Made by a program: the position numbers and the translations under genes. A stretch of 61,704 bases of DNA, from NCBI GenBank assembly GCA_016785015.1, contig JADHTJ010000010.1, forward strand, positions 1 to 61,704, in the 5' to 3' direction. The first letter of the stretch is position 1, and every line of letters starts with the position of its first letter. The DNA comes from Anaerolineales bacterium. Its GTDB lineage: Bacteria; Chloroflexota; Anaerolineae; Anaerolineales; UBA11858. Below are positions 8,094 through 16,533 of the stretch, piece by piece. The notes under the pieces were generated by a model. The model was not told the origin of the DNA. It ran no database searches and worked only from the letters and a program-made list of their open reading frames with translations.

Positions 8094-10193
8094 TCATGGT
8101 TGGAAGGTGCAATTGCTCACATCAGTTCTCGGCACAAAAAACCAAACATGGGTTTTATCTTTGGAATACTTTGGTTCATAGAAACAATACAAAGGTTCAG
8201 TAACCCACTCAACCCAGGCATCATTTTCCTCGGCCCATTGCTCTTCTTCTCGAGAATAACGAATCCGTTGGGGGTCTGTAACGATCAATGAAAAACGCTG
8301 ATTTGCTAGATCTTCATAAAAAGGTGCAAAATATTCTCGATCCTCTGCCAAAGCACGATCCATGACAACTTTCTTCTCATACTCAGGCACCATTGGAGCA
8401 TCGAGCACTCCAAAAGTCAACAGTTGTCGTTGATCCATAAACAAAACTTCGCCACCTTCTGATACGACCTTTTTAGATTCATCTCGGAGCAGATCGATCG
8501 TCAGGTCAACATATTTTTGTTCAGGGAGTTCAAGTGGAATTACCTCGAGCATGGGCAAAAATGCAAGGATCATAACCATGATGAGAAACAGAATTTTTAT
8601 ACCCTTGGATTGAACTTCAAGGTTTTCCAACAAATTTTGTAGGCCATTTTCCCAGGCAATCGCGGCAATAAAAATCAGTGTAATGAGGAACATATCCAGG
8701 TTGTGCAGATTACTGCCACCGCCTATTTTCACACTGATCACTACACCTATGCCCAAAAACCCTAAGAGGCTTCCAATTACAGCAAGATTCTGCCATAAGT
8801 TCAATTTCCAGCGCTTTGTTTTCACCAAATATATTATCAAGATAATCAGCGGAACTGCGACCAAGAGCAATTCAAATACGATGCCCAAACTATTGGTGGG
8901 GTTAGGCCATAGGCGCTCCCAAAGCAGGGGTTGGTCCGACAAGAAGGTACTGCTACCGCTGCTTACTGCTTCAACAGCGTCACTGGTGTCTGTAAACACA
9001 ATCTCAGGTGCTGGTGTTGGCGCGGTTATCGGTGCTGAACCTTGGATTTCAGAACCAAGGCCTAATTGCCGTGATATTCGCGTCCAGCCGCGTTGGATAC
9101 CCACGCCCCCAAGGAAGCCGGCTGCCCCATACAATACTGCCCGCAACCAAGTTTGCCATCTGATTCGCTCTCCAGAGGGGGTCTGACCATCAAAAACGGC
9201 AATTAGTATCGCCCAGACCGCCGGTGCGATCATCCATGTCAGACGGCTAAGTTGTGCATAATAGCCAGCTAGAAATATCAACGGAAGTGCTACCCAATAT
9301 GGCTTTCGGCGAGCAGCAGCAACCAGTATGGCACTCAATACTAAAGGAGTATATATGGGACCTTGATATAAGAACAAAAAGACAAATGCCCCGCCCCACA
9401 ACCAATACTGGCGTTTACCTGGAAGAGATTTCAAAACTATCCAGCCAAATAGTAGGTAAGGCACTGTTAATACCAAAGATGACCAAGCTCGCATTTGCAG
9501 AATACTGACGCTATCAAACAGAAATGGCAATCCCCATAACGATTGGCGCCCGATATCAATATAGGCTTCAAATCTCTGATCTAATGGGAAATCGTATAAA
9601 CGGCGTCCGTAGAGCCATGAATAATCCCAAAAACGATTCCCTTCAGACCAAGTTAGCGACAACGGATAATCAACAACAGTCACAAACTCTTTGGCGAAAG
9701 CAAATACAACTCCCACAAATAAAAACGCTTTCAAAATCGGGCGCCAGCGAATGAGTTTCTCCTGATCTTGTGTCACCAATAATGCCATCGCTGTCGCTAC
9801 TGCAAGAAAGAAAGCAAAGCGGAACCCACCCCCAGTTAGTTTGAACCCTAGCGGGGTATAGATGAATATTTTCGCCGGGATCAGGGCTAGGATAACAAAC
9901 AGCAGCCATCGCAACCATCCTAGGCGATCCCGCAATCGGGCAAGGACGCTACGGAGAGATTCAACACGATCTGGAACCCATAAATTGATCAAACCGAACA
10001 CAATAGTCAATAATCCAAAGAACATCACCCCAGCCAGCGGGATTCCCCAGGTTATCGTAAATTTCCCAACCCAATTCGTTGTACCTTGAACTACCTGATA
10101 AAAATCTTGAATCGCCATAACCAGCAAAACCAAAATTAAGATGGTTATACTTATTTGCATGATCAGTTTTTGGCGACTAATACTGCTATTCAT
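8094..10193 (-). CDS. Polytopic membrane protein, GT-C-like, paralog of the one at 24211
   Basis: A 699-residue multi-pass protein. Landmarks are DYPLSLTWSEGNRFW after the first four or so membrane segments, then a low-complexity Ala/Pro/Thr/Ser loop near residues 385-420. The block VSVKIGGGSNLHNLD precedes the last membrane segments, and a soluble C-terminal region contains MDQRQLL, PEYEKK and ANQRFSLIVTD. These landmarks recur in the same order in the 683-residue protein encoded at 24211-26262, so the two form one family. The overall layout (membrane bundle then a soluble tail) fits a GT-C transferase or polymerase, but I do not recognise a defined catalytic motif. Its start overlaps the end of the upstream GT4 gene by 4 bases (ATGA). 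Confidence 0.7.
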   Translation of the reverse strand: MNSSISRQKLIMQISITILILVLLVMAIQDFYQVVQGTTNWVGKFTITWGIPLAGVMFFGLLTIVFGLINLWVPDRVESLRSVLARLRDRLGWLRWLLFVILALIPAKIFIYTPLGFKLTGGGFRFAFFLAVATAMALLVTQDQEKLIRWRPILKAFLFVGVVFAFAKEFVTVVDYPLSLTWSEGNRFWDYSWLYGRRLYDFPLDQRFEAYIDIGRQSLWGLPFLFDSVSILQMRAWSSLVLTVPYLLFGWIVLKSLPGKRQYWLWGGAFVFLFLYQGPIYTPLVLSAILVAAARRKPYWVALPLIFLAGYYAQLSRLTWMIAPAVWAILIAVFDGQTPSGERIRWQTWLRAVLYGAAGFLGGVGIQRGWTRISRQLGLGSEIQGSAPITAPTPAPEIVFTDTSDAVEAVSSGSSTFLSDQPLLWERLWPNPTNSLGIVFELLLVAVPLIILIIYLVKTKRWKLNLWQNLAVIGSLLGFLGIGVVISVKIGGGSNLHNLDMFLITLIFIAAIAWENGLQNLLENLEVQSKGIKILFLIMVMILAFLPMLEVIPLELPEQKYVDLTIDLLRDESKKVVSEGGEVLFMDQRQLLTFGVLDAPMVPEYEKKVVMDRALAEDREYFAPFYEDLANQRFSLIVTDPQRIRYSREEEQWAEENDAWVEWVTEPLYCFYEPKYSKDKTHVWFFVPRTDVSNCTFQP

Positions 10194-11353
10194 TCAATAA
10201 TTCTCCGGTCTATACCACGTAAAAATACTTGCTCATACTCTTCACACATTCGGTCCAGTGTGAAATTCGTGAGAACCAATCGTTTTCCTGCTTGGGCTAA
10301 TTTTTCTCGAAAGGCTGCGTCTTCTAGCAAACGTATTAAAGAGAGAGAAAAGGATTCTACCTCACCGGACGGAATCAACAATCCATGTTTTTCATGTTCT
10401 ACAACGCTGGCAATTCCTTCTAACTCGGAAGCCAAAATTGGAATGCCCATCCCCATGGCTTCCAAAAGGGCCATAGGCAAACCTTCTGAAAGCGAAGGCA
10501 AAGCAAACACATCCGCAGCATGCAACAAACGAAACACATCGTCGCGAACACCCATCAAGCAGACAACCTTTTCGATCCCCAATGAAATCACTTGTTTTTC
10601 AAGAGCGCCTCGCAAAGGGCCATCTCCCACAATAGCAAAAATCGTTTTAGGGAACTGTTTCAAAACAAGAGGAGCCGCTTCAAGGAGAACAGCATGCCCT
10701 TTCTGACTGGTCAATCTTCCCACAGAAATAACTAAATGCCCGTCATCATCTACACCAAGCTCCCCTCGGACATGCTGCGTATCATGTTGCCCAAAATGAT
10801 CTTCAGGTGGGATTTCAACCCCATTGAGAATGAGTCTGATCTTATCCGGGTTGACTCCTTCGGTTTGTGTTGCCAGCCGCGAAACGCGCCTGGATACTGT
10901 CACCAGAGAGGATACTATTCTCGAATTCACCATTTTCCCATGGAGAAGCTCCAAAAGGTGAGAAATGTCTTCAATTTTGCCATGATGTGAGGCAATGCGT
11001 GACGGAACGCCGGCCAGGAAAGCAAGCGGTAAACCCAAAAGATTGCTGTGGGGAGTAAAAGTCTGAATAACGTCAAATCGCTCACGGCGCAACAAACGCC
11101 ACAACCGTACTAATCCCCCGAACAGCAGCATCACATTTTCTGCCGAAGTGTTTCCAACTTTGCGCAGTTCCAAATCAATGACAGGGAACGGGTGCTCCAC
11201 TTGCCACCGCTCTTGAAGATGTTCCTTATCATAAAAAAAGGCCGCCGTGACACGATAGCCTCGTTCATAGAACCATTGAGCCTGCGTCAGGAGTACACGC
11301 TGTGCCCCTCCCACAGCTATCTGCGTACCTAAAAACAAAATTGACAATTCCAT
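10190..11353 (-). CDS. GT4 family glycosyltransferase
   Basis: A retaining GT-B transferase acting at the cytoplasmic face. The N-terminal domain has the glycine-rich loop IAVGGAQRVLL. The C-terminal domain has ISVGRLTSQKGH, VGDGPLRGALE and the donor-binding EX7E motif in SEGLPMALLEAMG. Length of 387 residues is normal for the family. It is translationally coupled to the following membrane protein (4-base overlap) and lies 4 bases after a GT2 gene, so it should add one sugar to the glycan built by this operon. The sugar is not predictable. Confidence 0.88.
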   Translation of the reverse strand: MELSILFLGTQIAVGGAQRVLLTQAQWFYERGYRVTAAFFYDKEHLQERWQVEHPFPVIDLELRKVGNTSAENVMLLFGGLVRLWRLLRRERFDVIQTFTPHSNLLGLPLAFLAGVPSRIASHHGKIEDISHLLELLHGKMVNSRIVSSLVTVSRRVSRLATQTEGVNPDKIRLILNGVEIPPEDHFGQHDTQHVRGELGVDDDGHLVISVGRLTSQKGHAVLLEAAPLVLKQFPKTIFAIVGDGPLRGALEKQVISLGIEKVVCLMGVRDDVFRLLHAADVFALPSLSEGLPMALLEAMGMGIPILASELEGIASVVEHEKHGLLIPSGEVESFSLSLIRLLEDAAFREKLAQAGKRLVLTNFTLDRMCEEYEQVFLRGIDRRIIE

Positions 11354-11357
11354 AATC

Positions 11358-12299
11358 TCACCGGCGATCTCTATAATTTCGCCACATTGCCAACAATCGA
11401 TCTCGGAGACTTGTACTCAGGAAAGATCCCAACCATCCTAAATAAGCGCTCACTTGAAAGGGCCATTGCTGGATAGATCTAATACTGTACTGGCGAGCCA
11501 ATTTCATCAGATCTCGTTCACCCTCGGCCAAAACATTGTGGCCAAAATTACTATACATTTTTGCCAATGCTCGACGGCGAAACCGCTTCGACAACTGAGG
11601 GTCATCAGAAAAAGCCTTAGTCAAATAGTACTCAAATGATCGAACCGTCCCCAACTGAATTTTTGCGCCAGATGCATTATTGGAGTGGACTCGCATAGTT
11701 GTCAAAACCTCTTGAACCGCCGCTATGGGATGGTGTTTGGCAACACGCCGCCAGAGATCGATATCCTCACCCCAATGCATGGACTCATCGAAATTACCCA
11801 CTTCATCCAACATTTTTGCGCGTATCACGACACACGAGGGGGGTATCAATACCGACCAATCGAGCAAAATGGCTGGATACACTCGTCCCGAAAACCTGGA
11901 AGTATCACGATATCCCAAAGAAGAACCATCTTCATTAACCCTGCAAAAACTATGCTGTACCAAGGCAATGTCAGAGTTAACATCTAAAACATCGACTAGC
12001 TTTTCAAGTTTATTAGGATGCCACAAATCATCCGAGTCCAGGAAGGCAATATATTTCCCTTCCGACAAACGTATGCCATAGTTGCGCGCCGCCGACACAC
12101 CCTGATTCTCCTGAAAGACATATCGGATTTTGCCTTCTACGATCAAATGTTGCAGCACATCAGATGTTGCATCAACAGAGCCATCATCGATAACAGTAAT
12201 TTCGTAATCGGTAAATGTCTGCGATAAAACACTCTCGATGGCATCGAGGATGTATTCGGCGCGATTATATGTTGGGATGACGACGCTTACTGTTGGCAT
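11358..12299 (-). CDS. GT2 family glycosyltransferase
   Basis: An inverting GT-A transferase. Seen motifs are VVIPTYNRAEYI at the N-terminus, VIDDGSVDAT for nucleotide binding, and FLDSDDLW as the DXD-type metal site. WGEDIDLWRR supplies the likely catalytic base region. No membrane segment is obvious apart from a mildly hydrophobic C-terminal stretch. At 313 residues it is a normal length. It lies 7 bases after the 441-residue capsule-type protein and 4 bases before the GT4, so it is one of the sequential sugar-adding enzymes of the operon. Confidence 0.88.
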   Translation of the reverse strand: MPTVSVVIPTYNRAEYILDAIESVLSQTFTDYEITVIDDGSVDATSDVLQHLIVEGKIRYVFQENQGVSAARNYGIRLSEGKYIAFLDSDDLWHPNKLEKLVDVLDVNSDIALVQHSFCRVNEDGSSLGYRDTSRFSGRVYPAILLDWSVLIPPSCVVIRAKMLDEVGNFDESMHWGEDIDLWRRVAKHHPIAAVQEVLTTMRVHSNNASGAKIQLGTVRSFEYYLTKAFSDDPQLSKRFRRRALAKMYSNFGHNVLAEGERDLMKLARQYSIRSIQQWPFQVSAYLGWLGSFLSTSLRDRLLAMWRNYRDRR

Positions 12300-12306
12300 C
12301 AGCTTC

Positions 12307-13632
12307 TCAGTTCAATATTTCTTTCCAACGCCTAACACGCTGTTCAACAACTTCATCAGTTACAAGATCGCTCTCGTGGGCTGTCCACCCTTGATCTTGT
12401 GTTTTGATACCCAATGCGGACAAGCTGCTCTGTATCAAATTCCAACCGTGCTTACGAGCAAGTCTGACAACGCGGGCTGGCGTCATTCGTTCAAGCTGAT
12501 GGGCAATTTCGACAGGCGGAGGAACATTAATTTGTCCACATACCAGAGAAGCTAAAATTTCTGCAAGTCCGGATATGGCATCGCCGCGACTGATCATCTG
12601 GTTAATCGCCCATTCTTCCAAATCCTTCCAGTTATCAGGCACTTCGTTTTGAGCGATCACTGCGTTGAACGCATTTCCAGTTTCAATCTTTTCAACGATT
12701 TCATACCATTCGGCGAAAAGAAATTCTGGAAATGGATATGGCACCATCATATAAACTGGCTTTCGAGCAACTGCGGCTTCTAACAGTGTTGTACTGAAAT
12801 TCGAGATCACCAGATCGCTAGCGAGGATCCACTCTCGTACCGTACCATGTTTTATGAAGTGGACTTTTTTCAGTGCATCCCCTGCCATTTCGCGAACAGT
12901 TTCAACAAAACTCTCGGCAGGGATCGCGGGGCGAGGTCGAACGATCAACTCGACAGACTCAACTTGAATGGCGTCCCGCCACCATTGAGCTGATGTTTGG
13001 AGAGACTTGCGGGCGAAGTCACGGTATTGATAAGCATGCTCGGGATCAAAACCTCGCCGAATGCGAGCACGCACCATATGGTCACGAAAAAATGCCCAAC
13101 CATAGTTTTCAGGAACAAAAATCCAGCGTTTTTCTGAGTCTAACCCAAATTGCTCGGCCAATCTACGGCGTTGATTTCCATAATACTCCTTGTACGGTTC
13201 TCTATATAGAGCATAAGATGGATTGCCGTTGACCGCGATGTGGGTTTCAGGCACATTATTATCTTGCAAGTATTGCGCGAAAAAATCCCCCCAGGCATGA
13301 TGCATGACATACTCTCGGGCAAAATCATCTTTTGGGGAATTAAGATTCTTCTGCGCCTTGCCCAAAACCTGTTCATAAGCGAGGTTAATAAATTTTGCAC
13401 CCGACCAGCGCGCTACGATCTTATCTAACCCGGCTTCATGTACAGCTACGCAATATGGCAATGCAACTACTTTTGGTTGGTAGGCGTCAAACACATCTTT
13501 TAGCCCATGGGTAATCGAAGCGATCTTCACCGAAATATCGGTGTTTTTTTCCAAGATCGCTTTGACCGCACAGGCAATATCTAACTCGCGGGCTACATGC
13601 TCAACAAAATATACGAGATCAACTTTTTCCAT
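12307..13632 (-). CDS. Putative surface-polysaccharide transferase, GT-B-like
   Basis: A soluble 441-residue protein that does not carry classic GT4 motifs. Its C-terminal half has VRPRPAIPAE, KHGTVREWILASDLVISN and the block STTLLEAAVARKPVYMM. The latter resembles the nucleotide-binding half of CDP-glycerol or capsule transferases, in which a Ser/Thr-rich loop precedes an LEA helix. It is similar in style to proteins annotated only as surface carbohydrate biosynthesis. It lies 3 bases after neuA, which makes the CMP-activated sugar, so it is a candidate user of that donor. That is inference from position. I am confident it is a real gene and less so about the reaction. Confidence 0.6.
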   Translation of the reverse strand: MEKVDLVYFVEHVARELDIACAVKAILEKNTDISVKIASITHGLKDVFDAYQPKVVALPYCVAVHEAGLDKIVARWSGAKFINLAYEQVLGKAQKNLNSPKDDFAREYVMHHAWGDFFAQYLQDNNVPETHIAVNGNPSYALYREPYKEYYGNQRRRLAEQFGLDSEKRWIFVPENYGWAFFRDHMVRARIRRGFDPEHAYQYRDFARKSLQTSAQWWRDAIQVESVELIVRPRPAIPAESFVETVREMAGDALKKVHFIKHGTVREWILASDLVISNFSTTLLEAAVARKPVYMMVPYPFPEFLFAEWYEIVEKIETGNAFNAVIAQNEVPDNWKDLEEWAINQMISRGDAISGLAEILASLVCGQINVPPPVEIAHQLERMTPARVVRLARKHGWNLIQSSLSALGIKTQDQGWTAHESDLVTDEVVEQRVRRWKEILN

Positions 13633-13635
13633 AAA

Positions 13636-14337
13636 TTACTTTTCGCTCAAACGCTCCAACCAAAATTCAGCCAATGCAAGATCATCAGCATCGTCAATAT
13701 CGAGCGATTCTATACGACCCATTTCCAAGGGGAGCACAACATTTCCATATAACCGGTCACATTCGATGGTTTCTCGCCGCACAGCCAGAACAGCAGGACC
13801 ATTGCGGGCAAATACTCGGGGCTTATCTTGACGCCTGAGGATCGTCGGACCAGCCTCGAAGGGAATCAGATTGCCCTGCAAATTGAGGTGCATCACTGAA
13901 ACTGGGTTGAAATTATGGGGTACAGCTACCACGGAGACAACCGTATCCGCACCTGATTTCATCAATAAATCTATCGCAGAATCGATATGTTCCGCTCTAC
14001 GCAGCGGAGAAGTGGGCTGTAGCAATACGACAATATCTACCAGGAAGTTTTGTTGCTCTTGCAACCATATCAGCGCATGCTGGATCACTGGAAGAATCGG
14101 CGTATCATCTTCAGCCAATTCTTCAGGGCGCATAAAGGGAACATCCACCCCACACGCGCGGCCGACATCTGCTATCTCCGGATCATCGGTATTTAGAATA
14201 ACGCGTGTTAACCCCTGACTATCCAGAGCTGCAGCACAGGTATATGCTATTAAGGGTTTCCCCGCCAGTTCAGCGACATTCTTTCTTGGAATCGCTTTAG
14301 AGCCCCCGCGTGCAGGTATCAAGCCAAGGATATTCAC
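13636..14337 (-). CDS. neuA: CMP-N-acylneuraminate (nonulosonate) cytidylyltransferase
   Basis: Activates a nonulosonic acid with CTP to give the CMP-sugar donor. The CTP-binding signature IPARGGSKAIPRKN lies at the N-terminus, followed by LLQPTSPLRR and SVVAVPHNFNP, as in NeuA/LegF/PseF enzymes. I chose the GTG at 14337, two bases after the neuC stop. The longer frame back to 14400 would add a non-conserved arginine/tyrosine-rich tail overlapping neuC, whereas GTG puts the conserved ILGLIPARGG block at residue 3. The product is then 233 residues, normal for the single-domain enzyme. Whether the substrate is Neu5Ac or a legionaminic-type acid cannot be told. Confidence 0.9.
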   Translation of the reverse strand: MNILGLIPARGGSKAIPRKNVAELAGKPLIAYTCAAALDSQGLTRVILNTDDPEIADVGRACGVDVPFMRPEELAEDDTPILPVIQHALIWLQEQQNFLVDIVVLLQPTSPLRRAEHIDSAIDLLMKSGADTVVSVVAVPHNFNPVSVMHLNLQGNLIPFEAGPTILRRQDKPRVFARNGPAVLAVRRETIECDRLYGNVVLPLEMGRIESLDIDDADDLALAEFWLERLSEK

Positions 14338-14339
14338 GG

Positions 14340-15503
14340 TCAATATGTCATCCGTTTGTGGATATTGAAATCGGCAGAAGCTAAGATATCTGCGATACAT
14401 TTCCCAGCATGACCATCACCGTAAATGGGTTCAGACGGGTAGGGACCGTGCTGGATTTGATTTTTGATTGCATCACCAATTTGGCTTCGGTCATAATCTA
14501 CATCAATGACGTTAGCTCCGCGTTCACGATCAATTTGGCGAGTACCCACGTTCACCGCAGGCATTCCCAAAAATGGGCCTTCACGGATCGATGCACTCGA
14601 GTTGCCTATTTTGCAGGCACAGCGTTTCATCAAACGCACATAGGTTTCTACCGAGAAATTCTTGTAGAAACGAATGTAATCATGTTCATAATGCTCGCGG
14701 AATTTACGCATCCCGCGGGCAATATCTTCTGAGCCTGCGTCCACATTGGGCCAAAGCATGATTGTGGGCATTTGCAATTCGTGTAAAGCCATCAAAGTTT
14801 CAGTAATCTGGTGCTCCCCATTGCCATACTCCGTTGTTACTGGATGTTGTGAAACTAATAGAAAGGGTTTTTCCAAGTTTATTTGACCGCCTACTCCTTC
14901 AAACTCTAACCAGGAGCGTTCAGGTAAGCGGTTTCTTTCATCTGCTATCTCTGCGACAAGATCTATTCGCGGACAACCCACCACATGAACAACTGAAGGA
15001 TCTTCCCCCATTCGGATTATGCGTTCAGCTGCACCCAGATTGGCAGGGAAGTGAATGTGAGAAAGTTTCGTGACAGCGTGGCGAATATTTTCATCGATCG
15101 TCCCTGAAATTTCCCCACCCATTGTATGAGCCAGGGGGATATTCATATAAGCTGCAGCGATGGCCGTCGCCATGGTTTCGAAGCGATCTCCCACAGTAAC
15201 AACGACATCGGGTTGGAGATTTTCAAACACAGTCGGTAGCTCTAGCAAACCCAGACCAGTAGATTTTGCCATCGTCGTTGGGGTTTCCCCTTCGATAATC
15301 ATCAAAACCCTGGCATCAGGTTTAAAGCCATCAGCTTCAACAGTCTCAACAACTGCGCCAAATCGATCCAATAAAGCAGAGGCGCCAGCGACAACCTGTA
15401 ACTGTAAAGCAGGGTGATCCTGCACAGCATGCATCACACTTTTGATACTGCTGTAATTTGCTCGCGAGCCAACAACTACACAAACTTTTCGCATAATTAC
15501 CAT
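14340..15503 (-). CDS. neuC: UDP-GlcNAc 2-epimerase, hydrolysing type
   Basis: Converts a UDP- (or GDP-) N-acetylglucosamine derivative to the free ManNAc-type sugar, the first step to sialic or legionaminic acid. Visible family features are GSRANYSSIKSVM at the N-terminus, TVGDRFETMATAIAA, HTMGGEISGTIDENIRHA with the catalytic acidic and His residues, and LVSQHPVTTEYG. The C-terminal part has SSASIREGPFLGMPAVNVGTRQ, which is typical of this epimerase group. Length of 387 residues is normal. The ATG at 15503 abuts the neuB stop; ATG at 15494 would give the equally plausible start MRKVCVVVG. Gene order neuB-neuC-neuA supports the call. Confidence 0.9.
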   Translation of the reverse strand: MVIMRKVCVVVGSRANYSSIKSVMHAVQDHPALQLQVVAGASALLDRFGAVVETVEADGFKPDARVLMIIEGETPTTMAKSTGLGLLELPTVFENLQPDVVVTVGDRFETMATAIAAAYMNIPLAHTMGGEISGTIDENIRHAVTKLSHIHFPANLGAAERIIRMGEDPSVVHVVGCPRIDLVAEIADERNRLPERSWLEFEGVGGQINLEKPFLLVSQHPVTTEYGNGEHQITETLMALHELQMPTIMLWPNVDAGSEDIARGMRKFREHYEHDYIRFYKNFSVETYVRLMKRCACKIGNSSASIREGPFLGMPAVNVGTRQIDRERGANVIDVDYDRSQIGDAIKNQIQHGPYPSEPIYGDGHAGKCIADILASADFNIHKRMTY

Positions 15504-16529
15504 CTAATCTTCAAAGAAATCGTCTTCAGCGAAAATTTCTCCCGACAAAATGTCATTGCACACTTTTTTGCCCAGGAATTCGTCTACCCGTGCTGCAGAA
15601 ATACCCGTGCCTGGCTTCTTGATACCAATCAGATCGCGAGTGAGTACTGTGCCCGCGGAAATATCAACCTGCGCTACCAAACTTTTTTCAAAAATCCGTT
15701 TCATCTCAGCATATGGCTGAACCCAATCCTTTTCCACTGGATTGGCCATCATCGCTTCGATAGCCTGCACACCCTGTACTAAATCAGTCATCTCAACAGG
15801 CTCAAGAGAATGCAGCGCGTCGCTGCCGTACATCTTACGGCTGAAGGTAAAATGCTTCTCGATCACCGCAGCCCCCAGAGTCACCGCCGCGAAAACCGCA
15901 TAATTAGTCAAAGTGTGATCGGACAACCCCACCGGCACTTGATAACGCTCTGCCATTTCCATCATCACATTTAGACCGACTTGCTCGTAAGGGCAGGGAT
16001 ATTCGCTGGTACATTGGAGCACGGTCAATTGTTGATTATATTTTTGGATTACCCCCACAGCGCGGTCTAACTCATCCCAGGCACTCATCCCTGAAGATAA
16101 GATGACCGGCTTCCCGAGGCGGGCGATCTTTTCCAGCATTGGCAGGTTGGTTACTTCACCCGAGGGGATCTTATATTGAGGAACACCTACTGATTCCAAA
16201 AGATCAACAGCCTCTTCAGAAAAGGGAGAAGAAAGGAATATAACATTGTGATCATCACAATGACTTTTTAATTCTTTCCACTGATCCAAAGAAAAGCCGG
16301 TACGCCTGAAATACTCGAACCTTGGTTCCCCTTTGAAGTAAGGCGGCATGGGCGCATCGGGCAAAGTTTCTGCTTCAGAGATGTGCGCCTGAAATTTTAC
16401 AGCATCAACCCCACATTCAGCCGCGGCTTCAATCAGCTTTGTAGCGTTGCCAAAGCTGCCATCATGGACCGACCCAACTTCGGCGATAATGAAGGTTGAA
16501 TTATATTTTGAATTCATTTCGCTATTCAA
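15504..16529 (-). CDS. neuB: N-acetylneuraminate (nonulosonate) synthase
   Basis: Condenses phosphoenolpyruvate with a ManNAc-type sugar to form a nine-carbon acid. The TIM-barrel domain shows IIAEVGSVHDG, AVKFQAH, KIPSGEVTNLPML, PVILSSGMS, QCTSEYPCP, GLSDHT and IEKHFTF, the expected PEP- and metal-binding blocks. The last ~60 residues form an SAF (antifreeze-like) domain beginning at KSLVAQVDISAGTVL. At 341 residues it is complete. No dehydratase or aminotransferase for making a 6-deoxy-diamino precursor lies nearby. The simplest reading is therefore the sialic (Neu5Ac-like) route, but the family does not exclude legionaminic acid with remote genes. Confidence 0.9.
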   Translation of the reverse strand: MNSEMNSKYNSTFIIAEVGSVHDGSFGNATKLIEAAAECGVDAVKFQAHISEAETLPDAPMPPYFKGEPRFEYFRRTGFSLDQWKELKSHCDDHNVIFLSSPFSEEAVDLLESVGVPQYKIPSGEVTNLPMLEKIARLGKPVILSSGMSAWDELDRAVGVIQKYNQQLTVLQCTSEYPCPYEQVGLNVMMEMAERYQVPVGLSDHTLTNYAVFAAVTLGAAVIEKHFTFSRKMYGSDALHSLEPVEMTDLVQGVQAIEAMMANPVEKDWVQPYAEMKRIFEKSLVAQVDISAGTVLTRDLIGIKKPGTGISAARVDEFLGKKVCNDILSGEIFAEDDFFED

Positions 16530-16533
16530 AACC

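Noticed and set aside
14338..14400. ATG 14400 as the start of neuA
   Set aside because: The added residues are an Arg/Tyr-rich tail inside neuC with no counterpart in the family.
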